60,000 bases of DNA from Owenia fusiformis. Lineage: Eukaryota > Annelida > Polychaeta > Sabellida > Oweniidae. Under the pieces are notes generated by a model. The model made no database searches. It worked only from the letters and a program-made list of their open reading frames with translations, and was not told the origin of the DNA. Both the position numbers and the translations under genes were made by a program. The stretch lies in NCBI GenBank assembly GCA_903813345.2, contig CAIIXF020000010.1, positions 31,058,828-31,118,827 on the forward strand, written 5' to 3'. Each line of letters opens with the position of its first letter. Positions within the stretch are counted from its first letter, which is position 1. This document shows positions 24,991 through 36,997 of the stretch, piece after piece.

Positions 24991-26550
24991 ATGTTAATGC
25001 CTTGTTGGTTTATGTTGTACCTGCATGTCATTTATAAGAAATTATAATACAGAATTATATATCGCACATTATATATGAATATGGTATGTTTGTTTCATAA
25101 GTTACAGTTTTAAAAAATTAATCGGATGGAAACATACTATTTCATGTTGAACAAAACAGCGACAATCGATGGTCTAGTGATTTTGGCAATGTTACTTCCA
25201 TGTTGTGAAAAATCCATTGGTCAGCATTTTCTGTCCATGGGGCCACTTAAATCACGAAACGGGATTTTAACTTTGGATTAGAATACAGGTTCATTTTTGA
25301 CACCGTAAAGCGATAGCAAATACGTTGAAAAAAATGTAAGTATGATAATATTTTTTATTAGTAGATCAAGTATATAGCCTAATAAGTTTTTTTTATAATT
25401 ATAACTAAATGTTTTTATCATACTTATTGACAACAAAATACGCAATGCATATTAATCCCCATGTGGCTTTACACATCGTTTTGGTTAGTTTTCATGTGGC
25501 TGTAAAGTAGCTATAACATTGGCCGTGTGGCTTCGTCGTTGGCCAATTTATGTTTGTATTTTGTGTGATCTGGGATACATTGCTGAAAAACTATTTTTGC
25601 CCACTATGCATATCGTGCCCCGTATTCTGCCCCCAAAGTATTTACACGGCGGCGAAAGTTGAGCCCACTCGCCAGGGTTGAGGAGCTTGACTAGGAAGCA
25701 AGTTTAGAATATTGGGAGTGTTTAATATCAATTGTTAGATATATAATGGTACATTGGTTGACATTGTAGACCTTGTAAACATATACATCATTTTGGAGAT
25801 TCATTTCTTTTTACCTAAATAGATTATGGCGTTATCAATAAGGCGATACTGAGGATGAAAATCACAAACTCACAAAGAATCATATAAATTACTATTATTT
25901 TATGGAATACAGGTTAGTCAATAAATAGGTGTTGAGTTTTGTTTGGTTAACTTTTCCATGGGTTAGTCGACTTGAGGTTACATAAATTCATTTTGGGGTT
26001 GTTTGCTTTGTTTAACATTTGTTGGAAGACCAACTTCATTTTGGCAAAAAGACGATAAAATGGCAATGACAGATCGCAAATTACCAGGTCGTTCAATAAG
26101 TTCACGGAAAATGCTCTCATTTCAAAGATGATCTTATGAAAGTTTTACACAATGTATAACAAATGTTTGTTTATTGATTCCTAAAATATCAGCATCTCTA
26201 ATTTGATTTGTAAAAAATAATGGTTACTACGGTAACTTGACTTTTTGGTATATGCTTAAAAGTATGGCTAGCCTTTTTACATGAAAACATGCAAGTAGCA
26301 TCGTTTTTCTGTAACATCACTTTTCTATATTTTTAAGCCCCAGTCACATTTGCTACGGCTACCATTCGGTCTATCATTTCAGCGGTTTTCCATGATGTAC
26401 ATATTTGAACAATGACAACGTCTATGTTTCCTCTATGTTGTGATATTTGAACAAAGCCATCCTCTTTGTATCCTTTGGGACATCCTCTTTGTTTCTTCTT
26501 TATTGTTGATACTTAATCAATGACGTCTCCTTTGTAGATACCTGAAGAAG
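24991..26550. other. Upstream region of the solute-binding-like gene
   Basis: No gene or clear element. TTTGTAG at 26531-26537, just before the start codon, could be the acceptor of an intron in the 5' untranslated region. No promoter motif can be assigned confidently. Confidence 0.35.
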
Positions 26551-26558
26551 TAGATACA

Positions 26559-29500
26559 ATGAAGGTTGTTCACACACTTAGCCTCTTGTGTGCTATTTTC
26601 GGGTACCTCTTGTCTCAAAGCCAAGTCATGGGTGCAGACCATGACAAGGATTCAGACCATGAACAGGAGTGAGTTAAAGTTCACTTTGAGTGCTTTACAA
26701 TGATATGTAATGGATATTTTGATTTTTATACAATGCCAATAACTGATTTTGTTTGCTATCTAATAAAACCTGTTTAGGAAAATGTCTATTTTTTTGTTTC
26801 AGGGATCCCTTCCTATTTGGAGTTGAAGGTGCTTGGCCACCATACTCTTACCAGTGAGTACAAGCAGCCAAACAGTTTCACCATCAAAAGTAGCATTAAA
26901 CACTTTTTCAGTGTATGGCAAGAAATATACACTTTTGATTGGAAAAAATGAACAATTCCATAAAAGAAATATGGGTTATTTCAAGGTTAATTTCCAAGAG
27001 GAATTTTATTCAAGGGTAATATGATAATTAGCCGTGGGAAATAATTATGTCGACCGAACAAACTCAGCGAGTGAGTGTCCGTGTGGTTGATTTTGAAAAA
27101 ACGTGGAACGCAGACTGAGACTTGATACATGTATATGCTTTGCCGGTATGAGTGTAGCTGTTGAATATATTCATATCATATACGTTTTTTAAGTGTTCTT
27201 TTTCTGTTGCCCATCGATGATATCATCCATCTTGATGTAAGGAAATCTTTCCATTTTGAATTTTCGTCTGACCACTTCCTGTTGACGCACTAAACGAAAA
27301 GGATCGACAAATTGTTGTTTTCAGAGATGAGGCTACAGGAAAAGGCATTGGCTTCCTCCATGATGCAGTGAGAGAAGTGTGTAAAGTTGCTGGCAAGAAT
27401 TGTGGAATTGTGTACTCAATGTCAAATCTAGAGAATTGCTATAACCCTGAAAAACTGTCCGGAAAGGGTAAGTGACATAAAGTTTAAGACCAGAATGTAC
27501 AAAGCAACACTTGTAACGTATAATCTGTCATAAGAGAGTAAGTGCAAAACAAGACACGATGCCCTGGCCATGGCAAACCCTATGGCATAGGCAATGGCAT
27601 CATCTGTGCCATAATCTTGAGGACAATATTTCGAGTCAAATCCTTATTAAAATGAAAAGGAAAACCAAGACTATGAATAAGCTATAACGCGCTATTCAAT
27701 CAGGAGTCTTTTTGAGGGAGTGTGCACAACCTATACAACAGAAATATCTTTATTTTCTTTTGATATATTTTCTCATCCTCACATAATCAGTTTCACAAAA
27801 GTAAAGTGTCCCTATTTAAAAATCATCACAATTATAGGATTGAATGACAGACACTTTGGAGCATGCCTTGGATGGACTGCCACGATGCCAAGATGGAATG
27901 TCTTTAACTTCTCTTCACCCATGCTAGATATCACTCCTGCCCAGATCTACGTCAAGTCGGATTCTGGTATCTCTTCTGTTGATGCCCTTGAAGGAAAAAC
28001 GTTTGGTAACTATAAATTGAATACTTTGTCAAACATATAAGTGCAAACTGGAGAAAGTGATATCAATAGCATTAATGATCTACAGAGTATAGCTTTTATT
28101 GGATTTTTCGAGAGTAATATGGAGACTGACTTAAAAAGACTGCATCTCAGACAATGTCAGATGTTTAGTTTTGACAAGACAGTGACAAATCTTTAACCAG
28201 CATTTCAGAGCACGTTGAATATTCGAAGTATTTTATATATATATATTTATCCCATACTTGGACGTGTTACAGGTACATAAAGCCGGTTTGTAAAAACTTA
28301 TATTTTCATCAGCGGGCAGATATAGCTTTACGTCCCGCTCCGAACGGGCAGATATAGTATATCTGCCAGCTACGTCATAATCGCCGCTCGCATATTTGTT
28401 CATAATTTGTAACGTTCGCGTAATGACTGTAAACGACAATGGAGAAAACACAGACAATCGGGATCTGTGATGGTTTAAAAAAGAGAAGGATCATCCACTT
28501 AATCAATCAGAAATTTGAGAAAATAAATGTGGGAATATTTGAGAGAACAGGAAAATCCGCCCACGGCCAAGAAAACAAAATTGGACATGAATATTCTAGA
28601 ATATTTCCACGATTGAACAATGTTAAACAGATTACCAAGATTGGTATGGGATAAACATATTATCCTATAGTCGGTTCAGGATATTGGGATTATCCCAATA
28701 TCCTGAACCTCATATAGGATAATCTCTATATACGTAACGGTATGTAACAGCACTTTTCACAGGGAGGGATTTGTTGTTTACGTAGGTTTTCGTCAGTTCT
28801 GGTACATGGATAAGTTCTGCATGCGACACTCTGGTTTGGCAATAGATGATGAACAAGTGAAAGAGATCTTTGCAGAAAATGGATGGGAAGATGTTGCCAA
28901 GGCCCTGGATGATGGAAAGGTGTGGACAAATATATAATACTTCCAAACTTTATTTTTATTTTTACAAAGGATCCATACAGTTTTTCAACTTTGCCATGTG
29001 ATTCCATTATTTTATATTTTTGTAATGCTTATTTCAAAATATAGAGGTCATCGATTGTGGAAATATATATTATGGCTCCAAAGTTTTTGAATCGTCCCTT
29101 TTTTGGCTCTAACGATAAACCAAATATGAACTAATATACACTCCCCTCCATAAGTTTGGCAACCTAAGCCCCCCATCGGACTACCTGTTAAAGCCTCGTC
29201 ACGTTTGAATTTGAAGGAAACGTAACTTGACTTTATTTCCAATACCTCCAAATTTTCCCATTTTTTCCCTCGATTACAATAGGTCGAAAATTGATGATAA
29301 AGATGAATTTTTGAAAATCGTCATTCCCATGTAAACCAATGGGAAATTGTGGGTTCTGGTCAAATAGGAAATCAGGATATCTATTCAGTAAAAGATTCAG
29401 CAAAAAAATATTTTTATATAGAAAGTTGAATTGTCAAATTTTTTTATACACCAAGTGTTTAGTTTACTTGATGAATAGATGAATACTAAAGTTACAGAGC

Positions 29501-31823
29501 TTCACAGTCATTTTTGAAAATCATTTTTCGCCTCCTGTGTTATTTCAATGGGAGATGTTTTTTGAAAAACAACTTTGACTTTAAAGACTTGTAACTTTGT
29601 TGAACCTGAAGAAACGTATCAATTTTTTTGTTAAATAACGTTAGCAAATTCAATTGCCTACTTAACCATGTATTGTTCAAGGGCTCGGATGAATGGCTTT
29701 TCTGTCATATACGAGGGGTGATCCAAAAGTCTTGGACATCCTGCTCTCATTTTGTTGGTTTTTGATAAAATTACTTTAAACTATCCAATAATAAAGACCA
29801 ACAACCTAACTACTTTGTGTATTAATTTCATGGTGAAATGATATATTTTATGTAGTTTTCTCGATAGTTATTAATATAGTGACCCTGCCACCCGGAACGG
29901 TATTCGCACATGGCAACTTTCAGCCTTAAATGTTGTCGCTATTTGACTTGTTTTGCAAGTCTTGACCACTATCTTTCCTTAAATTTTGAATATTAAACCA
30001 TGTTAGTTTACTTCCTTTGTTACTAGGCAACCAATTAATTGTGTTTTAATCATATTGTCACATATGACAATGGCCGTATATGTCAAGTTCTAAGAAAATG
30101 ACATCAGACAATCAGTCCTCATTCTGGTATCATTTTTGCTCCAAGATGGCTGCTGAAATGCAGAACATGAAAGAAATGAAAGTGGAACAAAGAATAATAC
30201 TATATATTTTCACTATTATTGACATTGAGCAGCTACCATATGCACAATACAGTCTAGATATGGCTCTGTGTGATTTTCTTCCTTTTCTCCAAGTTGAAAG
30301 GAGGATTGAAAGGAAATGTTTTTTGCTCATTGGATGAGGTTTAGAGTGGCACTCCAGCAGCATTTGTATCACATAAGCAATGACGGTTTCATAAGTGTCT
30401 TTCATTCATTGGTAAAGCGGTATGAAAAATGTGTTCGAATTCGTGGAAAATATGTTGAAAAGTAGGTCTTAATATGTAAAGATGATGAGGGCAGATGACA
30501 CTCGGACTGAAAATCGGAAATTCTCTCATATCATTACTGGTGTTAGGTTGTGCATCTGCACCTAAAGTATTTGCCATATTATAACAGTTGTGACGCGATT
30601 TGCTATATTTAAATGACGTTCCGGGTGGCAGGGACCTGGTATCAAAAACTATTTAGGAAAGTACCTAAAATATACTATTTTCTTTTGAAACTTATACACA
30701 AAGTTGTTAAGATGTTGATCTTTATTATCTGAAAGTTTCATGCATTTATATAAGAAAATAGCAAAGTTGGAGCAAGGCGTCCAAGACTTTTGGATCACCC
30801 CTCGTACTTGCGGCAAATCTACCATTTCCCATTGGATAACAAGGGAATGTCGATTTTCAAAATTTCATCAAATATATCATCAATTCTGTCAATTTTCGAC
30901 CTTTTGTAATTGAGGAAAATTCGAGAAAATTTGGAAGTATTTGAAATAAAGTCAAATTACGTTTCCATAAATAGTATAAGTATTTTCGTCGCAGGTTAAG
31001 TAAATAAAAATTCAAAGGTAGAGAGGTTTTAACACGTAGTTCAATGGGGGAGCTAAGGTTGCCAAACTTATGGAGGTGAGTGTATGTACATGTATACATC
31101 TATAAGTAAATACAGTATTTGCAATTAAGTATGAAAATTGGCATCCATTTCAAACTCTTGACTACAAAATAAGTGTGTACCTGCATAATTCACATTGAAG
31201 AAGATGATCCTAAAGTAAGTTAGTTTTTGCCAAAATTTGAACCACTCTAAGCCAAGTACATTGTCACTTCTGTCTATGACCCTTTTCAGATCAATTAGAG
31301 TTGTTAATTGAACCCGATGTGTTTAGGCATTAACTTTTATACGTTTATTAAGGTTGATGCCGTGGTACTACCCGACGGTCATGAATTAGCACGGGAAAAG
31401 AACCTCATGCCTTTGGTTACAGCCGTGGATTGCTCATATGGAGGCGCTACGGGTCTCATGCACAGGAAGGACGTTGACACTACATGGTTCAGCAAGGCTC
31501 TGCGAGAGGTTAAAGAGGGCTTTGCATATTCGGATTTATGCAGAAAGTGGAGTAAGTAGTTTTGTTTCTTGTTAACTCATATAGACAAGTATTGAAAAGG
31601 GGCAAGCGACGTCTCCGTTAAATCAAAAAGCACAATATGTAACAGTTATAGAATATATATAAAATATATATTAATAATCTCTATTTTGTAACAGTCGATT
31701 ATGAGGGCATCCAAAAGTTAGATCAATAGTTCGTTATGGATCACACAATGATTGAGCGTGTATTATATACATACATGTAATCAATTCATGCCAATTTCAG
31801 ACGTGCAGAACTGTTGCCAGTAA
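26559..31823 (+). CDS. Secreted bacterial-type family-3 solute-binding protein, seven exons
   Basis: The exons are 26559-26668, 26803-26853, 27325-27467, 27838-28005, 28786-28919, 31353-31551 and 31801-31823. All introns are GT-AG and every junction keeps frame, giving 828 coding bases and about 275 aa. Residues 1 to about 26 form a signal peptide (MKVVHTLSLLCAIFGYLL). Exon 2 has FGVEGAWPPYSY, the first lobe start typical of SBP_bac_3 (amino-acid binding) proteins. Exon 3 has TGKGIGFLHDAVREVC, matching the usual GF-D-A helix. Exon 4 has WNVFNFSSPMLDITPAQIYV, matching the F-S-P crossover strand. Exon 6 ends with the family's C-terminal helix (YSDLCRKW). The length matches periplasmic binding proteins. 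No transporter gene is nearby, so an extracellular ligand-binding role is inferred; the ligand is unknown. Exon 5 uses the third of several AG sites because earlier ones introduce stops. AATAAA lies at 32491-32496. Confidence 0.85.
28655..28728. repeat. Near-perfect palindrome in intron 4
   Basis: TTCAGGATATTGGGA and TCCCAATATCCTGAA meet at about 28690. The outer arms TATCCTATAG and ATATAGGATA extend pairing to about 60 bp. It may be a tiny MITE or cruciform-forming site. No target duplication was identified. Confidence 0.75.
29712..30804 (+). mobile_element. Mariner-type element relic
   Basis: The inverted termini CGAGGGGTGATCCAAAAGTC and their complement at 30785-30804 are flanked by TA (29710-29711 and 30805-30806). 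The second copy of the host element reads straight through this site. The inside contains mariner transposase remnants (next entry). At about 1.1 kb the element is close to mariner size, but its gene is broken. Confidence 0.85.
30080..30465 (+). pseudogene. Mariner transposase remnant
   Basis: An open frame at 30080-30337 contains MKVEQRI-like N-terminal sequence followed almost at once by PYAQYSLDMALCDFLPF. The latter corresponds to the mariner PPYSPDLAPSDxxLF motif, which holds the last catalytic Asp; here the Asp is kept in a degenerate setting. Another frame then carries KRYEKCVRIRGKYVEK, the usual C-terminal end. The first two catalytic Asp residues and the DNA-binding domain are largely missing. 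An internal deletion and at least one frameshift make it non-functional. Confidence 0.65.
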
Positions 31824-32490
31824 ATGGAGCTACCGTCAAAAAGAGAAATCAATAAGGGACGATTAGATCAAAAAGAGAGAAATTGAATTATTTGCTACAG
31901 TATTAGTGTCAAGAAAAAAACAATTTGTACAAAATTCAAACTGAAAAAATGTTACCTTTAGAAATTAATTATTATATTATAATGTCAAAATATTATTTCA
32001 TCGAGGTTAGCACCTGATGTGATTTTAGAAGATTTCTTCGAATCAATCGTTTATATCACCTCATCCTATCACACCTGTCATGTCCACCTTCCACAACACA
32101 ACATTGTGAATTATGTAAAATATTGTATTTGGATTGAATTGATACTTGCATTTTGAAGATTAAACGTTTAGGCATTTTACTAAATTTTACTGTATACATT
32201 ATTTTCAACTGCAAAACCATAGAGGTATAACAATATGTATTTGCTTTTGGTGGGGTTTCCACCAGTGATAAACAATTATGGGAGCTTATCACTTCTTCCG
32301 TGTCCTTCCAATTGAACGGAAATCCTTACTTCACTTTGGTCAGGGCAAACTTTTTCTCAATGTTACAATGTTTGCCATCTATACGATAACTGTAAATGTA
32401 TTTCGAGTTAACCTTATCAGCACTATGTTAATATTGTGATGTAATAGTATTGTCATTGTATGATATTATGTAATTATCAATTTTATAACA

Positions 32491-32496
32491 AATAAA
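32491..32496 (+). terminator. Candidate polyadenylation signal of the solute-binding-like gene
   Basis: AATAAA about 670 bp after the stop at 31821-31823. No closer clear signal was noted, so the 3' end is uncertain. Confidence 0.35.
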
Positions 32497-32519
32497 CAGA
32501 AAATTTTATACAGGCAATG

Positions 32520-34056
32520 GGATGGCTCGAAATACACCAAACCTTTTTGTATTATGTTTGCATGATTAGTTGTTACGGAGTCATATAAAAATTTAATATC
32601 GACAACATATTCTTTACTACTGCATATAGGCTGCCAAATGGTAAAGACTTTGATAGGTAGGCTTAGATTTTCCCATAGACTAAATGCGAAATAAGTAATT
32701 CTTTAATGGCATGGTATGGTAATCGACTTGTTTTTATTCATAATTTCTCTTTGATAGAATTCTGCTGCTTACATCTTTATATTGGTCAAAAATCTATGGA
32801 TGATCCAGAACAATAGCTTCAGTTCATTCCCCTGTAGTACACTGAGCAGCTCCTCGAGTGTAAAAAAGGGTGCGGTCTTGCTATCTGACTTATACCATGA
32901 ATTGCTAAACTAATCTGTTTGGTTTGGTAGACCTAATATGTGAAACAGGTATCAACAATTGATCATGTTTATGTTAAGTACATTTAAGTACATCTATTCT
33001 TGAACTTTATGCATGTGACATGCCTAACATCATTGCCATTGTAAGGAATGTGAAATAAAGTCAAATTGACCCTTAAAGTCGCGCCTCTCTCCGAAAATCA
33101 ATTTTAGGTTTGTCCCGGGGTCCCTGGTGATATGTTAAGCTTTAATGAGAAAATATACAATAATGAACAAATGGAGCAAATACTGTGAAGAAATACTCAC
33201 GATAAAGATGTTATTTTGATGATTGTTTCTTCAATTGCTCAGAAGTTCGCTGGTAAACAAATTTCTTCGAAGATTTCTAAATTTATGAGTTGAGATCTAC
33301 TTTTGAGATATTTTGGAATTATTTACAGGTTATTTATAAAGAGAAACTTAAATGACAGGCCCGTAACCAGGCGGGCTCGTAGGGCTCGTCCATGGAAACC
33401 TTCCCCACATACACTTAGCAATTTAAATAAGAACTGGCATTACTCGGCATTGTTTTTGTTTTAATTTGATCATTATATTTTAAAATTTGGGCCTACATTT
33501 TTCTGCATGCAAGCGACATTTTTGTGCCACTTTCCCTTTGGATTTTCAGGATCTCCCCTTGTATTTTGTGAATATACTTCAGTTTGATGATTTTGGCAAT
33601 TATTGTGCAAAATAATTGTAGACAACCGTGTAAAAGATAATGATCGATCGATCACATGTCCTGAATAGATAAACAGTATTCGTAGCATTACGTTATTTAA
33701 GGAATAAAGACCGAGGTTTTTATGATTGATGACGTGATATTTGACCGAAAATGTTCATTGTTAAAAGACCGAAAAGGAATCGCGATTGAGGTCTTTGACA
33801 ATGGCCAGAATAACATTTGAAGTCATATATTTGACATAAATCATAAAATGTGTGTGATACACTTATTGAATAAATCTTGATACTTATCTAATAAAATGAT
33901 ATGAATGAAAAATTTCTAAGCTACGTTGTATTGTAATTGTAAATACAGATTATGGACAACCTGTTTGGTCCTACTTGAGTCCGTTGTTCGCTATATTTTA
34001 AACAAAAATAATCATAAAAATCCTGTAGCTCTCACACCAAAGTTCAACAGTCCAGC
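32520..34056. other. Non-coding stretch
   Basis: No supportable gene, RNA or element between the 3' end of the solute-binding-like gene and the Polinton. Confidence 0.35.
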
Positions 34057-34062
34057 ATTACT

Positions 34063-34367
34063 AGTAGTTACAGAAACGAGAGTTCTGACACACCTATAAC
34101 ATGGAGTCCTATGGGGAGGGACACGATTTTTCATATTACCCTCCCTAACATGGGCTCCAATGGGGAGGGACATCTGTGAGCCTCCCTGAGCTCGGGAGGC
34201 ACATACGGGGACCCCACCCCTCCCCCCTCGGCGTGGTGGCGTGTACATATTTCGGGAATCTCGGGCCCTAAGGTAACGGACGCCCTACCCCACGTTTGTA
34301 CGTTTACTGTAAGGGATACTATTCGAATTCCCGCCAAAAACAATAAATCGATAAACCAGTACGCGTC
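34063..34367. repeat. Left terminal inverted repeat of the Polinton
   Basis: Nearly identical to the reverse complement of 39619-39925, differing by a 2-bp G deletion near 34275. Bases 34390-34605, just inside, hold two imperfect direct repeats with AAAGTGCGG and GATTATCGATTA. Related TTATCGATTACC sequences occur inside the right end at about 39499. These may be subterminal binding sites. Confidence 0.9.
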
Positions 34368-34799
34368 GTAAATGTCACTGCCTTATTTATAAAGTGCGGC
34401 CCAGGCGGATTATCGATTACCTATCAACCAGGCGTTTCGTACTCGCGAGGTCTTATCGTTTTAAGGTCATCCAGCTGTCAGTTTACAAAACAAATTACTC
34501 TGGACTGTACTTTAAAGTGCGGACCTAGCTCGATTATCGATTATCAATCAACCATCCATCAACTTTAATTAGTGTAACGTCCTTCATCGATTTAAGATCA
34601 TACCGTTTAATGGATGTTACATTTGGTTGGGATAAATATTTATTTGCTAATTCGTCAACACACTTCTTTTCAAAATACATCAACTATAATACATATTTAC
34701 ATTATAACATTCAAAATTCTTCATTGAATCATACACAAATTACAAAGGTATTAAATCGGAATCTTTAACCCACGAATCAAACTTTTTTGGCCAATATTG

Positions 34800-35840
34800 T
34801 CAACGCACTAAATGTTCCCGTTGCCCTCGTCTAGTTCGTGTTTTCAAGATTTTTTCTACTTTCCAAATATCATCTTCATTCGCTTGTACTCTTTGAAGCT
34901 CCGATTGGTAAAAAGTACCCTTAATGTCTTCATTTTGAAAATCATTTAAACGATATAATGGGAGGCCCTGCCTAATAAAACGTTTCGTTACTTTAAAAAT
35001 TTCCCCTGTCCAATGTTGGTCGTATTCTCTACTAAAAACATGTCTCGACTGGGTAATTCTTACCAGAGCTCCAATGGGGAATTTAAAGATGTGATTAGAT
35101 TTGGTTTTAACGATAGTTGATTTAGGATAATACATCCGCCACCAAATAACCAATTCATCGTCTTTAGATACATTTTTAGGAGCCATTTTTATACCCCTAT
35201 GCCAAGTGGCGTTATAACTTTTAACAAAATTTTGCAAATTGTCTATATATCTATAGTTCTGTTTATATGTCATGAACCTCATCATTTTCGTCTTCAATGT
35301 CTTTTTAAGGCGCTCGGAAAAGTTGGCTTTGGGCGTATTTTCCGTAACAAAATGGCGTACTCCCCATCGAGCCAGCAATGTCTGTACGACCCTCGCACGA
35401 AATTCTTGACCTTTATCTGTTCTAATGACATCTGGTTGACGCTGCCCTTCTTTGAAGATGTCATCAAAGGCCTCTGCAACAGCTTTACCCGTCTTGTTAG
35501 GTAGAGGCTTAACCCAGGCAAAACGGGACATGATGTCAATGACGACTAGGATAAATTTCGTATTGTCATTCTCTGTTGACCAAGTAGACATATCCATGAG
35601 ATCAGCATCCCATTGTTCATCAATATGTGAAACATATACTTTATTCCGAGTAAATTGTCTCTTAAAAGGTCTCTGTAAGCCATAAGCTTCTTGATTGTCC
35701 AGCCATTTCTTTATCTGATAACGGGACAGCTGGTATTTCCCATCATTTAGTACAGCTCTATAGAGTTTGTCTGGTCCAGCAAAGGCTCCAGAATTTCGAC
35801 TGTCAAAGTATAATTTCTTTAAATAGTCTTGATATGCCAT
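34800..35840 (-). CDS. Polinton integrase (retroviral-type rve fold)
   Basis: A 346-aa frame. Residues 20-60 (GPDKLYRAV, YQIKKWL) form the N-terminal region usual in Polinton integrases. The catalytic core contains WDADLMDM (Asp80), TDKGQEF (Asp142) and NFSERLKKTLKTKM (Glu176), a D,D(33)E triad close to the family's D,D35E spacing. A C-terminal SH3/chromo-like part (residues about 240-310) has IGALVRITQSR and YRLNDF, typical for the family. It joins element ends to host DNA at a 6-bp staggered cut. The frame is complete from Met to stop with no breaks seen, so catalytic competence is possible. It lies closest to the left terminus. Confidence 0.92.
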   Translation of the reverse strand: MAYQDYLKKLYFDSRNSGAFAGPDKLYRAVLNDGKYQLSRYQIKKWLDNQEAYGLQRPFKRQFTRNKVYVSHIDEQWDADLMDMSTWSTENDNTKFILVVIDIMSRFAWVKPLPNKTGKAVAEAFDDIFKEGQRQPDVIRTDKGQEFRARVVQTLLARWGVRHFVTENTPKANFSERLKKTLKTKMMRFMTYKQNYRYIDNLQNFVKSYNATWHRGIKMAPKNVSKDDELVIWWRMYYPKSTIVKTKSNHIFKFPIGALVRITQSRHVFSREYDQHWTGEIFKVTKRFIRQGLPLYRLNDFQNEDIKGTFYQSELQRVQANEDDIWKVEKILKTRTRRGQREHLVR

Positions 35841-35904
35841 CTTACACTGTCGGAATCTGACTCCTTAATGACGATCTCTCTTTAAATTGCTAATATTTAT
35901 CACT

Positions 35905-36990
35905 TTTTTTTTTTTTTTTTATTAATCATCTTTATTATATTCCATAAAATACAGCTGTACAAACTTAAACAATTGCCAAAGTCTAGTGACATTGTCGGCA
36001 ATTTTGAGTGAAATCCAAAGGAATGTAATTAAATTTTTACATAATAAGTTATTTTTATGTCATGTTATTGTTAAAATAGATGAAAGAAAAAGTCAATAAA
36101 ATATCATCACACTACACTCGTATATCACAAAGATGTGTAAGGTTTTTTCCCTTGGCCAGAGGGATTTCAGTTGTAACATGTTGTAATCGATTACATGTCC
36201 AAAAGATCTAGACCCTGGTGGATATAATATGCTACTATGTTCATTAGTTTCTCATTGACATCTACTGGAAATTTATTATCTCCAAAAAGTAAGAACTGGG
36301 ATTGATCATGCATATTAAGTCCATCATAGTGGGTACGGATCCCTATCGTCTCCAGTCCTGCAAGTAGTGTTGTTCTCTGTTCTGTCAGCAGAGGGCATTT
36401 CAACAGGAAATGTAAAGTTGTCTGGTTTATATTATCACATAAACATTTAGGATTAGCAACCCGTTCAAAGTTGTGTGCATGGAGGTGAGCTTGCAAGAGA
36501 AGTCCGGACCTGAGTCGGTTTAGAGGAATTTCTAGGTAGCGAGGCATGGCATTTTTTAGTTTTGACGTTGATAGGGTAGAAGCATGGCTTCCATCGCCTC
36601 TTACTATTCTTTTAAATCTTGAAATTGGCTGACCAATTCTATAATCTGGTGGAAGGTTATTCCAAAGGGCCATACCTTTAAAAACTGTAGATTTCTTAGC
36701 CAAAGCGCTTGTTTGAAGGGGAATCTTATAGTCCCTGTGGCTCCTTAATGAGCGCACTTGTATATCATTCTCATAGGACCTGACAAGATTACAAATGAAA
36801 GGAGGAAAGTTATTATATCTTGCTTTAAAAATAAATATTTTGAGATGTTCCTCTCTTCTAGAGGATAAAGTTTTCCAGTTTATTGATGAGAGAACTTTAT
36901 TAGTGTTCGAGCCATGGATTGCTCCAGAGACTAGACATGCTGCTCTATAATGTAACCGTTCAAGAGATTGCAATTTGGTATCTGATGATC
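35905..36990 (-). mobile_element. 5'-truncated LINE inserted in the Polinton
   Basis: A poly-A tail (seen as a T run at 35904-35921) and a perfect 12-bp duplication ATATTTATCACT (35893-35904 and 36991-37002) bound the insertion. It contains only the C-terminal end of a non-LTR ORF2. The right duplication overlaps the stop codon of the Polinton ATPase gene (36998-37000). Confidence 0.9.
36191..36973 (-). CDS. C-terminal fragment of LINE reverse-transcriptase protein
   Basis: A 260-aa open frame without the polymerase motifs. It has the pattern that follows the RT domain in non-LTR elements: LHYRAACLVSGA, WKTLSSRREEHLKIFIFK, then ALWNNLPPDYR, and a terminal zinc-knuckle-like CLCDN-x6-LHFLLKCPLL. 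The frame is intact over this length, which suggests a fairly recent insertion. The protein cannot reverse transcribe because the catalytic domain is absent. Confidence 0.8.
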   Translation of the reverse strand: MQSLERLHYRAACLVSGAIHGSNTNKVLSSINWKTLSSRREEHLKIFIFKARYNNFPPFICNLVRSYENDIQVRSLRSHRDYKIPLQTSALAKKSTVFKGMALWNNLPPDYRIGQPISRFKRIVRGDGSHASTLSTSKLKNAMPRYLEIPLNRLRSGLLLQAHLHAHNFERVANPKCLCDNINQTTLHFLLKCPLLTEQRTTLLAGLETIGIRTHYDGLNMHDQSQFLLFGDNKFPVDVNEKLMNIVAYYIHQGLDLLDM

Positions 36991-36997
36991 ATATTTA

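Larger units (their letters stand above)
29139..31082. mobile_element. CACTCCCCTCCA element, copy 1, with mariner insertion
   Basis: The inverted termini are CACTCCCCTCCATAAGTTTG and, at the right end, the complement of CACTCACCTCCATAAGTTTG, both followed inward by GCAACCT. TA flanks both ends (29137-29138 and 31083-31084). The inner parts match the copy at 46278-48021 over several hundred bases. The element fills most of intron 5 of the solute-binding-like gene and is split by the mariner relic at 29712-30804. No coding sequence of its own is recognisable. Confidence 0.85.

Noticed and set aside
34012-34343. Matching frames at both Polinton ends
   Set aside because: The same peptide appears only because the terminal inverted repeats are identical; it has no start context or domain.
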